A DNA stretch of 64,000 nt, taken from assembly GCA_900467685.1 (NCBI GenBank), contig UBQX01000012.1, positions 201,028-265,027 of the forward strand, in the 5' to 3' direction. Below are positions 44,977 to 54,600 of the stretch, one piece after another (positions within the stretch are counted from its first letter, which is position 1; every line of letters starts with the position of its first letter). The translations under genes and the position numbers were made by a program. The stretch comes from Hyphomicrobiales bacterium. GTDB lineage: Bacteria > Pseudomonadota > Alphaproteobacteria > Rhizobiales > Rhizobiaceae. The notes beneath the pieces were generated by a model that was not told the origin of the DNA, ran no database searches, and saw only the letters and a program-made list of their open reading frames with translations.

Positions 44977-46133
44977 TGCGCCCGCTGAAGCTTGCCGTGA
45001 TTGCCGGCGAAGTCTCCGGAGATATTCTCGGTGGAGATCTGGTTGCCGCGCTTCGCCGCGCCGGGCGCGATGTCGATCTGATTGGCGTGGGCGGTGACCG
45101 TCTTCAGCGCGAGGGGCTCACGTCCCTGTTCGACTTCTCCGAACTCTCCGTGATGGGGATTGCGGATGTGCTGGCGAAACTGCCGTCGCTGCTTGGACGC
45201 ATCCGCCAGACTGCAGAGGCCATCATTGCGACGCGACCGGATGCGCTCCTCATCATAGACAGCCCGGATTTTACGCACCGTGTGGCGAAGAAGGTCCGCA
45301 AGGCGTTGCCTGATCTTCCGGTCATCCAGTATGTCTGCCCGAGCGTCTGGGCCTGGAAGGAATACCGCGCCCAGGCCATGCTTGGCTATGTCGATCTCGT
45401 CCTCGCCGTCCTGCCCTTCGAGCCGGCGGTCATGCAGCGACTGGGTGGGCCGAGGACGGTCTATGTCGGCCACCGGCTTGCAGCAGACCCGGATATCCTG
45501 AGGGCCCGGGAGCTCCGTCGCACCCGCGAGCCGGCGTCTTACCCGACCATCCTCCTATTGCCGGGCTCGCGCAGTTCCGAAATCAAGCGTCTCTCCGATG
45601 TGTTGGGAGCGGCGGTGTCCGAGATCCATGCGCGGCATCCGGATGCCAGATTTCTCCTGCCCGCTGTCGCAAGGCAAGAGACACTTGTCCGGCAAAGCAT
45701 CGAATCCTGGGCTATCCAGCCCGAATGCGCCACCGGCGATGCCTTCAAGTGGGACGCGTTTGCGCGGGCCGATGCGGCCATCGCCGCCTCCGGCACGGTG
45801 ATCCTCGAGCTAGCCATGGCGGGCGTGCCTGTCGTCTCCATCTACCGGACGGACCCGATCATCAAGTTCCTGGCGAGCCGTATCAAGGTCTGGACGGCAG
45901 CACTGCCGAACCTGATTGCGGACTATCCGGTCATTCCCGAATATATCAACGAACTGCTGCGGCCCGCAGCACCCGTGCGGTGGATGGAACGTTTGATGTC
46001 GGACACGCCCCAGCGCGCCGCCATGCTGGCGGGCTATAGAGACGTGTGGGAAAAAATGTCGGTTCCCCGACCGTCCGGTGAACTCGCCGCCAGCGCGATG
46101 CTGGACCTCCTGGATACGAAAAAGCCGGCGTGA
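44973..46133 (+). CDS. lpxB: Lipid-A-disaccharide synthase
   Basis: GT-B glycosyltransferase (family GT19) joining lipid X and UDP-diacylglucosamine. It has 386 residues. Conserved parts are AGEVSGDILGGDLVAAL at the N-terminus, IIDSPDFTHRVAKKVR, IQYVCPSVWAWKEYR and AAIAASGTVILELAMAGVP. It is the last gene of the long plus-strand envelope block. The stop codon lies inside the following terminator hairpin. Confidence 0.97.
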   Translation: MMRPLKLAVIAGEVSGDILGGDLVAALRRAGRDVDLIGVGGDRLQREGLTSLFDFSELSVMGIADVLAKLPSLLGRIRQTAEAIIATRPDALLIIDSPDFTHRVAKKVRKALPDLPVIQYVCPSVWAWKEYRAQAMLGYVDLVLAVLPFEPAVMQRLGGPRTVYVGHRLAADPDILRARELRRTREPASYPTILLLPGSRSSEIKRLSDVLGAAVSEIHARHPDARFLLPAVARQETLVRQSIESWAIQPECATGDAFKWDAFARADAAIAASGTVILELAMAGVPVVSIYRTDPIIKFLASRIKVWTAALPNLIADYPVIPEYINELLRPAAPVRWMERLMSDTPQRAAMLAGYRDVWEKMSVPRPSGELAASAMLDLLDTKKPA

Positions 46134-46145
46134 AAGCCGGCTTTT
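46120..46145. terminator. Bidirectional terminator between lpxB and gltA
   Basis: AAAAGCCGGC (46120-46129) pairs perfectly with GCCGGCTTTT (46136-46145). The A and T runs on either side let it work for both convergent genes. It overlaps the lpxB stop codon. Confidence 0.85.
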
Positions 46146-46175
46146 CCAATTCTGCTTCTGGATTGACGAATGCGC

Positions 46176-47462
46176 TTAGCGCTTGTCGACCTTGACGTAG
46201 TCCCGCTTCGGAGCGCCCGTGTAGAGCTGGCGCGGACGACCGATGCGCTGCTGCGGGTCTTCGATCATTTCGTTCCACTGAGCAACCCAGCCGACGGTGC
46301 GGGCAAGAGCGAAGAGAACCGTGAACATCGTCGTGGGGAAGCCTAGCGCGCGCAGCGTGATGCCCGAATAGAAGTCTACGTTCGGGTACAGCTTCTTTTC
46401 GACGAAGTAGGGGTCGTTGAGCGCGATCTTCTCGAGCTCAAGCGCAACCTTCATCAGCGGATCGTCGCCGTGGCCGGTTGCTTCCAGCACTTCATACATC
46501 GTCTTCTGCATGATGCGGGCGCGCGGATCGTAGTTCTTGTAGACGCGGTGTCCGAAGCCCATCAGGCGGAACGGATCGTTCTTGTCCTTGGCCTTGGCGA
46601 TATATTCCGGAATACGGTCAACCGAACCGATTTCCTGGAGCATGTTGAGAGCCGCTTCGTTGGCGCCACCATGTGCCGGACCCCAGAGGCAGGCAATGCC
46701 GGCCGCGATGCAGGCGAACGGGTTTGCGCCCGAAGAACCGGCGAGGCGAACGGTCGAGGTCGAGGCGTTCTGCTCGTGGTCGGCATGGAGGATGAAGATG
46801 CGGTCCATGGCGCGGGCCAGAACCGGGTTCACCTTGTATTCCTCGCACGGCACGGCGAAGCACATGTGCAGGAAGTTTGCAGCGTAATCGAGATCGTTCT
46901 TCGGATAAACGAAGGGCTGGCCGATGTGGTACTTGTAGGCCATGGCAGCAATCGTCGGCATCTTGGCGATCATGCGCAGCGAAGCGACCATGCGCTGGTG
47001 CGGATCGGTAATGTCGGTCGAGTCGTGATAGAAGGCGGACAGAGCACCGACCGTGCCGACCATGACGGCCATCGGATGGGCGTCGCGGCGATAGCCGGTG
47101 AAGAAGCGGCTCATCTGCTCGTGAACCATCGTGTGACGCGTCACGCGCGTGTCGAAGTCCTTCTTCTGTGCTGCCGTCGGCAGCTCGCCGTAAAGAAGCA
47201 AGTAGCAGGTTTCCAGGAAGTCACCCTGTTCGGCCAGCTGCTCGATCGGATAACCGCGATGCAGCAGAACGCCTTCATCGCCGTCGATATAGGTGATCTT
47301 GGATTCGCACGAAGCCGTCGAGGTGAAACCGGGGTCATAGGTGAACATGCCGGTGTTCTTGTAGAGTGCGCCGATGTCGACGACGTCCGGCCCGATCGTG
47401 CCCTTTCGGACCGTCATATCCGCCTTCTTGTCGTCGAGTGAGAAAACCGCATTATCGGCCAT
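46176..47462 (-). CDS. gltA: Citrate synthase
   Basis: First step of the citric acid cycle. It has 428 residues from ATG 47462 ([16 protein letters not shown]), preceded by GGAGG with 6 bases spacing; the frame runs 32 codons further up but without support. Family marks are [20 protein letters not shown], the active-site His in [20 protein letters not shown], and [14 protein letters not shown]. It is the hexameric, NADH-sensitive-type long form (N-terminal beta domain present). A 7-base-pair hairpin (47489-47505) lies in its leader. Confidence 0.98.
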   Translation of the reverse strand: MADNAVFSLDDKKADMTVRKGTIGPDVVDIGALYKNTGMFTYDPGFTSTASCESKITYIDGDEGVLLHRGYPIEQLAEQGDFLETCYLLLYGELPTAAQKKDFDTRVTRHTMVHEQMSRFFTGYRRDAHPMAVMVGTVGALSAFYHDSTDITDPHQRMVASLRMIAKMPTIAAMAYKYHIGQPFVYPKNDLDYAANFLHMCFAVPCEEYKVNPVLARAMDRIFILHADHEQNASTSTVRLAGSSGANPFACIAAGIACLWGPAHGGANEAALNMLQEIGSVDRIPEYIAKAKDKNDPFRLMGFGHRVYKNYDPRARIMQKTMYEVLEATGHGDDPLMKVALELEKIALNDPYFVEKKLYPNVDFYSGITLRALGFPTTMFTVLFALARTVGWVAQWNEMIEDPQQRIGRPRQLYTGAPKRDYVKVDKR

Positions 47463-47767
47463 GTTTGCCTCCGGGAGTTCGATGATAGCCACGGCTGCGC
47501 CGTGGGCACTGAATGAGACTATGGCGAATTTGCTATCCGATTTATGAGGCCCTGCCAAGCACTCCTTGTGGCGAATTGTGCATGCGCGAAATCAACTGCG
47601 GGAAGTTTTTCGCCACTCTGTCGCATTTTGTGAAAACACTGTTTTCATTCAATCGATTGAAAACAAGATGCTGAAAATCCGACGCTTTTTTGATGGCGCG
47701 ACGTGGCGCTTGCGCTGAGCCAGTTTAGGTTGCAATCTGTCCAGGTTGCGAAGCCGGGGGCGGCGGC
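47463..47767. promoter_or_regulatory. Divergent gltA-comEC control region with nested palindromes
   Basis: 305 bases with no gene. CCACGGC-TGC-GCCGTGG (47489-47505) can form a tight hairpin in the gltA leader, 27 bases before the ATG. Further out, TGAAAACACTGTTTTCA (47631-47647) is a perfect inverted repeat. It is followed at once by the 14-base palindrome TTCAATCGATTGAA (47648-47661), which runs into a third TGAAAACA copy (47658-47665). These look like operators for a dimeric repressor acting on gltA, comEC or both. Confidence 0.55.
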
Positions 47768-50212
47768 GTGGGGATCGAAGACGATATTCTGGAGGTGGAT
47801 GACGCGCCGCAGCGAAGGCCTGTGCGCGAAAGCAGCCTTGCGCCTTTGAAGCCCGCCCCCTGGAACCAGAAGCCCCGGATCGGACCGTCCGATATCAGAA
47901 GGTTGGCGGCGCGCTTGCGCCTTGCGGTGGCTTCCGCATTTGAAGAAGAGGCGGCATATGGCCATCTTTTTCTGCTCTATCCCGTCTTCATGATCATTGG
48001 CGCCGTGTGGTGGTTCATCGAGCCGGTTGACCCACCCGCAATCCGACTGATCGCATGGGCATTGGTGCTTTTGCCGCTCGTCTACGTCACTCGGCACATG
48101 GCCCCGCAAGTTCATGTTCCGTTGCGTCTTGCGGCTTTCGTTCTGGCCGGTGCGCTCGCTGCATGGTTTCAGACCGCGCGCAGCGACACTGTCGTGATCG
48201 ACAGTCCGATTTCAACGACGGTCACGGCGCGCGTCATCGATGTGGAAATGCGCGAGGCCGGGCGCTGGCGTTACACGGTGGAAATTCTCAAGACGGAGAA
48301 GCCAAGGCTGAAACGTCCGCCAACGGCCGCACTGCTGGGGGTGCGCGGACAGGCGGGTTCATTTCCACCGGGCACCGTCATCAAGGGGCTGGCGCGTCTG
48401 CAGCCACCTGCGGGCCCCGCGCTTCCCGGCTTGAATGATTTCGCCTTCAGCAGCTATTTCAACGGCATTGGCGCCATCGGTGGCTTCATGGGCACACCTC
48501 GTGCTGTCGATTTTGGACAACCGCAGCGATCTGCACTGGTTGCCGGCTTCCAGGACTGGCTTTCCTCGGTTCGCAGTGCGATCAATCAAAGGGTGCTTTC
48601 TGTTCTGCCGGGCGACATCGGCGCATTTGCGAGCGCGCTGATCACGAACGACACCGCGGCGTTCTCGAAGGAGGCGCTCGAGGCATTGCGCATTTCCGGT
48701 CTCGCGCATGTTTATTCGATCTCCGGTCTTCATATGGTGCTCGCCGCTGGGATTTCCTTCGTGGGGCTCCGTATGATTTTCAGCCTGTTTCCCGGCTTCA
48801 TCCAGACGCGCCCGGCGAAGATCTACGCAGCACTGGGTGCGATCACGGCCAGCGGGCTTTATCTCCTGATTTCTGGAATGCCCGTCCCGGCCGTCCGCTC
48901 CTTCATCATGCTTGCGGTCGGAATGGGCGGCGTGATTGTCGCGCGAACTGTCCTGACCTTGAGAAGCGTGGCTCTGGCGACCTTCGCGATCCTGATCGTC
49001 TCGCCATCCAGTGCTCTGGGACCGAGCTTCCAGATGTCCTTTGCCGCCGCCGCTGCCCTCGTTTCCGGCTACTCGCTCTGGCGTCTGCGGCCGGCCGAGT
49101 TCCGCCGCTTCGAAGGATTGCCATTTTACGCAACCGTGCTGCCGGCGATCCGTGCGGTGGGCGGCGTCATGCTGACGTCCGAGATCGCCGGCGTCGCCAC
49201 AGCGATCTTCTCGGTGACGCATTTTCACCGACTGACACTGCTGGGCACACTCGGAAATGTCGCGGCCATGCCTTTCATCTCCTTCATCGTCATGCCAGCT
49301 GGCTTCCTTGCGGTCCTCCTTATGCCGTTCGGGCTGGATTACTATCCATTGCGCCTGATGGGCCTGGGTCTTGAGGGAACGATGATCGTAGCCCGCTTCG
49401 TGTCTTCGCTCGGCGGCGATATCGTCACCGGACAGATGGCAGCATGGGTTCTGCCGGCCACCAGCCTGGCATTCGTTTTTGCAATTCTCCCGCACAGCCG
49501 ATTTCTTCGCTTGATGGGCGCCAGTCTCTTTGCGGCAATTCTCTCCCTGACGGTCTTTCGAGGCTCCGCTTCGCGGCCAGACATGGTGGTCGCGGAGACC
49601 GCCGATCTGGTCGGCATCCTGTCATCGCATCGGATGACGACAAACACCGCGCGTCCACCGAGCTTCATCATGGATCAATGGACGAGGGCACTCGTCGTAA
49701 GAGACCTGGCAAAGCCGGATCCCCTGCCGAAACTGGCGCTGGAACGTGAAGGCGCTCGAAAGCCCCTGACAGAAGCAGACGAGTGGAAGGTGGAAGACGC
49801 GATGGAAGCTGCAGGCAGGCAGGTCAAGACGGGTGGATTCGTGTGTTCCGGCCGCGATTGGTGCATCGGCAAGCTCGCCGAGGGCTTGCTGGTCGCAACC
49901 TTCAGTGACTTCGCCTTCCAGGATGCGGCTTGCCGACAGGCCCAGATCGTCATCGCGGCAGCTTTCCTGCGCCAGCCGGAATGCGGGCAGGGCGAAGCTC
50001 AGCTCTTCGATCGCAATGCGCTCAGGCAGCGCGGCGCAGTGGCCATCTACCTCGAACCGCCCAAAGTGCCGTCAGGGAAGACCGAAGCGTCACAAACTCG
50101 CTTATTCCAGATCGTCGGCGCGCTGGACGGACACGACCGACCGTGGCTCCGCCACCGCTACTACAACTGGCGAAGCAATTCCTACGGAGAGGCTTTTCAG
50201 CCCGTTCAGTGA
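47768..50212 (+). CDS. comEC: ComEC/Rec2 family competence protein
   Basis: Inner-membrane channel for single-stranded DNA during transformation. It has 814 residues. An N-terminal DUF4131-type soluble part with two helices spans about 50-230. The Competence domain spans about 250-560 and contains [19 protein letters not shown] and [15 protein letters not shown]. The C-terminal 230 residues replace the metallo-beta-lactamase domain with a degenerate version lacking the HxHxDH site but carrying paired cysteines (FVCSGRDWC, and one Cys in DAACRQ). The start is GTG at 47768. It overlaps the end of lexA by 7 bases. dprA at 10.6 kb could serve the same pathway. Confidence 0.92.
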   Translation: MGIEDDILEVDDAPQRRPVRESSLAPLKPAPWNQKPRIGPSDIRRLAARLRLAVASAFEEEAAYGHLFLLYPVFMIIGAVWWFIEPVDPPAIRLIAWALVLLPLVYVTRHMAPQVHVPLRLAAFVLAGALAAWFQTARSDTVVIDSPISTTVTARVIDVEMREAGRWRYTVEILKTEKPRLKRPPTAALLGVRGQAGSFPPGTVIKGLARLQPPAGPALPGLNDFAFSSYFNGIGAIGGFMGTPRAVDFGQPQRSALVAGFQDWLSSVRSAINQRVLSVLPGDIGAFASALITNDTAAFSKEALEALRISGLAHVYSISGLHMVLAAGISFVGLRMIFSLFPGFIQTRPAKIYAALGAITASGLYLLISGMPVPAVRSFIMLAVGMGGVIVARTVLTLRSVALATFAILIVSPSSALGPSFQMSFAAAAALVSGYSLWRLRPAEFRRFEGLPFYATVLPAIRAVGGVMLTSEIAGVATAIFSVTHFHRLTLLGTLGNVAAMPFISFIVMPAGFLAVLLMPFGLDYYPLRLMGLGLEGTMIVARFVSSLGGDIVTGQMAAWVLPATSLAFVFAILPHSRFLRLMGASLFAAILSLTVFRGSASRPDMVVAETADLVGILSSHRMTTNTARPPSFIMDQWTRALVVRDLAKPDPLPKLALEREGARKPLTEADEWKVEDAMEAAGRQVKTGGFVCSGRDWCIGKLAEGLLVATFSDFAFQDAACRQAQIVIAAAFLRQPECGQGEAQLFDRNALRQRGAVAIYLEPPKVPSGKTEASQTRLFQIVGALDGHDRPWLRHRYYNWRSNSYGEAFQPVQ

Positions 50213-50916
50213 TATCGGCGGATCAGTCCTACAAGCTTGCCCTGGATCTTCACGCGGTCGGGCCCGAAAATCCGTGTCTCGTAAGCCGGGTTGGCGGCCT
50301 CGAGCGCGATGGACGCACCCTTGCGGCGAAACCGCTTCAAGGTCGCTTCCTCGTCATCAATCAGCGCGACGACGATCTCGCCCGGGCTAGCATTGGACGT
50401 ATTGCGGATGATAACCGTGTCGCCGTCCAGGATGCCGGCATCGATCATCGAATCGCCCTTGACCTCCAGCGCGTAATGTTCGCCATTCCCTAGCATCTGC
50501 GACGGTACGGCGATCTCATGCGTGTTGTTCTGGATGGCCGAGATCGGTACGCCTGCCGCGATCCGCCCCATGACCGGGACGGAAACACTGGCATCGTCAT
50601 TTGCGGGCGCCGGCGCCTTTGGCGGTTCGGGCACCTTGCCGAGGCTGCCTTCGATCACGCTCGGCGAGAAGCCCCGCTGCGGCTTGAGGCTAGGGGTATA
50701 TGCCTCGGGCAGCTTGATCACTTCCAGCGCACGCGCACGGTTGGGAAGTCGCCGGATGAAGCCGCGCTCCTCCAGAGCCGTGATCAGCCGGTGGATGCCC
50801 GATTTGGAAGCAAGGTCGAGCGCATCCTTCATTTCGTCGAAGGATGGCGGAATCCCGGACTCCTTCATCCGCTCGTGGATGAAGAGAAGCAGTTCCTGTT
50901 GTTTGCGCGTCAGCAT
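50206..50916 (-). CDS. lexA: SOS repressor LexA
   Basis: Represses DNA-damage genes and self-cleaves when RecA is activated. It has 236 residues from ATG 50916 ([17 protein letters not shown]). The N-terminal winged helix spans about 1-65. The cleavage site is Ala121-Gly122 in GRIAAGVPI, with the catalytic Ser156 in KGDSMIDAG and Lys194 in EATLKRF. The linker (about 66-112) is Pro/Ala-rich. Its promoter region contains a perfect alphaproteobacterial LexA box, so it is autoregulated. It is convergent with comEC. Confidence 0.98.
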   Translation of the reverse strand: MLTRKQQELLLFIHERMKESGIPPSFDEMKDALDLASKSGIHRLITALEERGFIRRLPNRARALEVIKLPEAYTPSLKPQRGFSPSVIEGSLGKVPEPPKAPAPANDDASVSVPVMGRIAAGVPISAIQNNTHEIAVPSQMLGNGEHYALEVKGDSMIDAGILDGDTVIIRNTSNASPGEIVVALIDDEEATLKRFRRKGASIALEAANPAYETRIFGPDRVKIQGKLVGLIRRYH

Positions 50917-50966
50917 GGGGTCACCCCGAAGAATCAAATGAAACAAATCCAGAACGGACACTATAT

Positions 50967-50981
50967 GTTCCATTTGTGTTC
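50967..50981 (-). promoter_or_regulatory. LexA box upstream of lexA
   Basis: GTTC-CATTTGT-GTTC on the plus strand, a perfect match to the direct-repeat GTTC-N7-GTTC box of alphaproteobacteria. It lies 51 bases upstream of the lexA ATG, where a repressor would block the promoter. Confidence 0.85.
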
Positions 50982-51089
50982 CGCAAGGTGCTAAGGCCCG
51001 ATTAACGGGAAGCGCCATCGGCAAAAAAAAAGCCGGTCGTGTAGCTCATCAATTCTGTGTTTGAATTCAGCAGGCGCGGTGCGCTGGCG

Positions 51090-51617
51090 TTACTTCGCCA
51101 GCGCCGCAAGCCGGGCCCAGCCGGAAGCAAATCCGTTGAGCGAAACCTTGGCGGAGAAGGGCTTGCCTTCGCCGACAGCCACGGCACTGATATTGAGCGA
51201 CTTGCCGGACACCACGGCTTGCGCCAATGCTTCGTCGATAGCGAGTGGAGCGAGGCATCCATTGGGCAGGCAGGTCGAGAATTCAGCCTTGAATCCCTGC
51301 TTGCTCTCGTCGATCTGCAAGGCCAGCCCATTCTTCAGCGCCAGCCCGAAGGGCATCAGGAGCGTGGCCGCCATGGCGCCATTGTCGGCGCGCCGGACCT
51401 CCATGGCCATGAACAGTTGCTGCGTCTTCTGATCTGTCTGCGTTTGCGTCATCTGGCAACGTGGTTCCCCGCCCTGCGTCTGGCAGGCGACAATCCAGTC
51501 CCCATAAGTTTCGCTGAGCGAACTTACACCATTGGGCAAGGAAGCGGCGCCTGCGGATGCAGCAGTGGACGCGGCGAGCAGCAGCGCGGAAAAGGCCAGG
51601 GAAAACCGGCTATGCAT
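51090..51617 (-). CDS. Invasion-associated locus B (IalB) family protein
   Basis: Exported protein of 175 residues. A signal peptide covers about 1-25 (FSLAFSALLLAASTAASAGA). The mature part has the IalB signature YGDWIVACQTQ and four cysteines (C45, C54, C116, C121) that could form two disulfides. The family is named after Bartonella IalB but is widespread in rhizobia with no settled function. Its ATG overlaps the autotransporter stop by one base (TAATG), so translation is coupled and a joint envelope role is likely. Confidence 0.88.
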   Translation of the reverse strand: MHSRFSLAFSALLLAASTAASAGAASLPNGVSSLSETYGDWIVACQTQGGEPRCQMTQTQTDQKTQQLFMAMEVRRADNGAMAATLLMPFGLALKNGLALQIDESKQGFKAEFSTCLPNGCLAPLAIDEALAQAVVSGKSLNISAVAVGEGKPFSAKVSLNGFASGWARLAALAK

Positions 51618-54600
51618 TAAAACCTCATGTCAAAACGTGCATTGAGAGAATGGTCGGAGACGCCGGACCCGATCTGCCCCGAATAGCGCAGGCTCAGGTT
51701 TGTCGCGGGCGCGAGCTTGATACCAAGCTCTGCGTCGATGACGGCCGTGTCCCGTCCGGCTGGTACCCCGCCAACGTTGAAGGCCGCGCCATTGGCGAAG
51801 TTGAGCGTGCGGTCCAGCCCGGCATTGCCGCCGGCATGGCGCCAGCCCACTCGGCCGGACAGTTCGACGGGCAGGGCCTCCGTCTCGATTGTCATACGTC
51901 CGCTGGTGCCGACGGTCGAGAAAAGCGTGTTTGCAAAGTCGCTGCCGGAGGAAAGGGCCGCAGCCCCGCCTGTTTCCCGGAACCCACGCGAGTCGAGCCT
52001 GACATAGGCGAGGTTGGCGAAGGGCGAGATCACCGTGCCGTCGGCGGGCTTGAAGTCATAGGAGAATTCGCCAAACACCTGGCCCGTGCCTGCCTGGTAG
52101 CGCCCCGTGAGCGTATCGCTGAAGCCTGTAAAGCCGACACCGCGCGAAGTGCCGATATCGTGGAAGCTGTAGGCGCTCATGAAGCGGAAGGCGAGCGCGC
52201 CGAAACTCGTACCGCCATAGGCGCCGGCCTGATAGGTATCGATGGTCGCGCTGGACCGGCGCGCCGTTACATCGAGCCCGGTGCGGCTGTAGCCTGCAAA
52301 GAAGCCTGCAGTGAGATCGCCGCTGGCTTCGCCATCCGAGCCGATCAGGAAACCGCCGGTAGAGCGTGCCGCAGACGCGGCATTGCCGTCACTGGCCCAT
52401 GTGCCATAGGCGCCGAAACCCTGGAGCCACACATTGCGGGACGCGTCCGCCTTGCCGCTGCGAAACGTGATCAACCGGCTGTTGACCGTTTCGCGGGCGA
52501 AGCGGCTGTCCTCGATCAGCGCGGTTTCCACCGAGGCATGAATTTCGCCGGAGAGAAGATCGAATGCAGCGCGGGCATCAGACGCTGATAGCCCGAGAAT
52601 GGCGCCATAGATCGTGCCCGAACCAAGCGAGTTGGCACCGGCCGCCGCGGCCCGCTGGTTCGGGGTATTGGCGACACTTGCAAAGGCGGTATCGTTGCGC
52701 TTCAGCGTCAGCGTCACGCTGTTGGCGCCGTAAGCCAGTGTTGCGTCGAGGAAGGCGAACGTATCCGTGACATTCGAGAAGGTTCCGGTAACGCCGCCGG
52801 TTGCGGTTATCACGGTGTAGTTGGTCGAAGATCCATATGTCACGCCCGTCTCGCCGACATTGAACGGCTTGACTGCCAATGTCGCGCCCGCATTGATGGT
52901 GACCGTCCCTGTCGCCACCAGCTTGTCGGACGCTCCCGCGCTGTTCACCTCCACCGAATAGGTCGAGCCGTTGCTGAACGTGACGTTGCCGTTGACATTG
53001 AGCGTGCCAATGGAATTGCCAGGCGCGATCGTGCCGCCATTGTTGACCAGCGTCGTGGAGACCGTGCCGTTGCCCCCAAGCGTCCCGCCATTGTTGACGA
53101 AGACGATTGCGGACGAGGCAATCGATCCGTTGACGCTCAGTATGCCGCCGCTGACATTCGTGTTGCCCGTGTAGGTGTTGGTGCCGGTGAGAATGAAGTT
53201 GCCGGTTCCCTTTTTCTCGAGTCCGCCGGTCCCGCTCATGACGCCCGAATAGGTGGTCGAACTGTTGTTGCCGCCGGCCTCCAGCGTATTTCCGCCGAGC
53301 CCGATGTCGCCATTGCCCTCCACAGAACCCGCAACAACGTTGCCGAGATTGTGGGGCGAAATGTCGAGCGTGCCGGCGTTGAGGATGATGCGCGCCGTGC
53401 CGAGTGTCGTGTTGCCGTTGAGCGTCAGCGAACTGCCGGCGCCCACGGTAAAGGTGGCACTGCCGCCGCTTGCCGAACCGCGCAACTGGCCGACGCCGCC
53501 GCCCGTGATGGAAATGGTTGCGCTGCCGGCTGTCGAGGTATCCGCAAAATCAAGCACACCGGTGCTGTTGATGGTTGCCGAGCCGGCGCTGCCCGAATTC
53601 TGGAATGTGACCGTTCCGGCACCAGTAATCGTGGACGAACCCGCCGTCGCCGTGAGACCTGCTGTCTGCCCGACAAGGACGGTCCGTCCGCTGGAGACAG
53701 TGATCGTTCCGCTGCCAAGTGAGCCATTGGCGACCGCAAGATCGCCGCCGGTGACCGACGCATTGCCGGGAAGTGTGACCGAGTTGCCTGCAACGCCAAG
53801 GACCAGCGAGCCCGCGCTGACCGTTGTCGTCCCCGTATATGAGAGCGCGCCCGTCAGAGTGACCGTGCCCGTGCCGCTCTGCGTCAGCGTGCCGGTTCCG
53901 GAAATCGCGTTTCCGACCGTAGTTGCATCGGTCCGGTTGAAGGTGAGGCTCGCGTTGTTGACGACGTTGCCCGTGCCCAGCGTGCCCGCCGTGCCGGCGG
54001 CGCCGATCTGCAGCGTTCCGCTCGAGATCGTCAGCGTCCCTGAAAAGGTGTTCGTGCCCGTCAGCGTCACGGTATTTGCGCCGCCTTGGACAGCGACCGT
54101 TCCCGTGCCTGTGATGGCGTTTGCGATTGTCACATTGCCGGATGTCGACTGATTGAAGGTGAGGGCACCGGCATTGGCGATATCGCCCGTCAGTCCGGTG
54201 GTCGCGTTGGCAAAGGTGACCGTGTTCGTTCCGCCGGTGAAATCGAGCGCGTTGCCGGCCGAGACGACCGCGCCGGTCGCGCCCATGGTCAGATTGATGT
54301 TGCGGCCTTTGATGCCCGATGTCGCGGCATAAACATTGGCGTTGTTGGTGATTGTCGCCGTACCGTTCGTGGTCGCGTTGACACCCGTGGCGACCGCAGC
54401 GCCCACGTTGCCGATCCGCGTTCCGTTTCTGAGATTGATGCTGATATTGCCGCTGGCCGCCGTTGCGGAGATGCCGGTGCCGGTTCCGGCCGCGCCCGCA
54501 TTGTCGATATTGCCGATCTGCGTGCCGGCGATGGTGATCGTGCCCGTGCCGGTCGTGCTGGCGTTGATGCCCGATCCGGTGCCGCCCTGGAAGGAGATCG

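Noticed and set aside
50990-51060. A terminator after the IalB-type gene built around the nine-base T-run
   Set aside because: The T-run sits in the loop of an imperfect stem rather than after a hairpin, so it is not a standard terminator; I left it out of the features.
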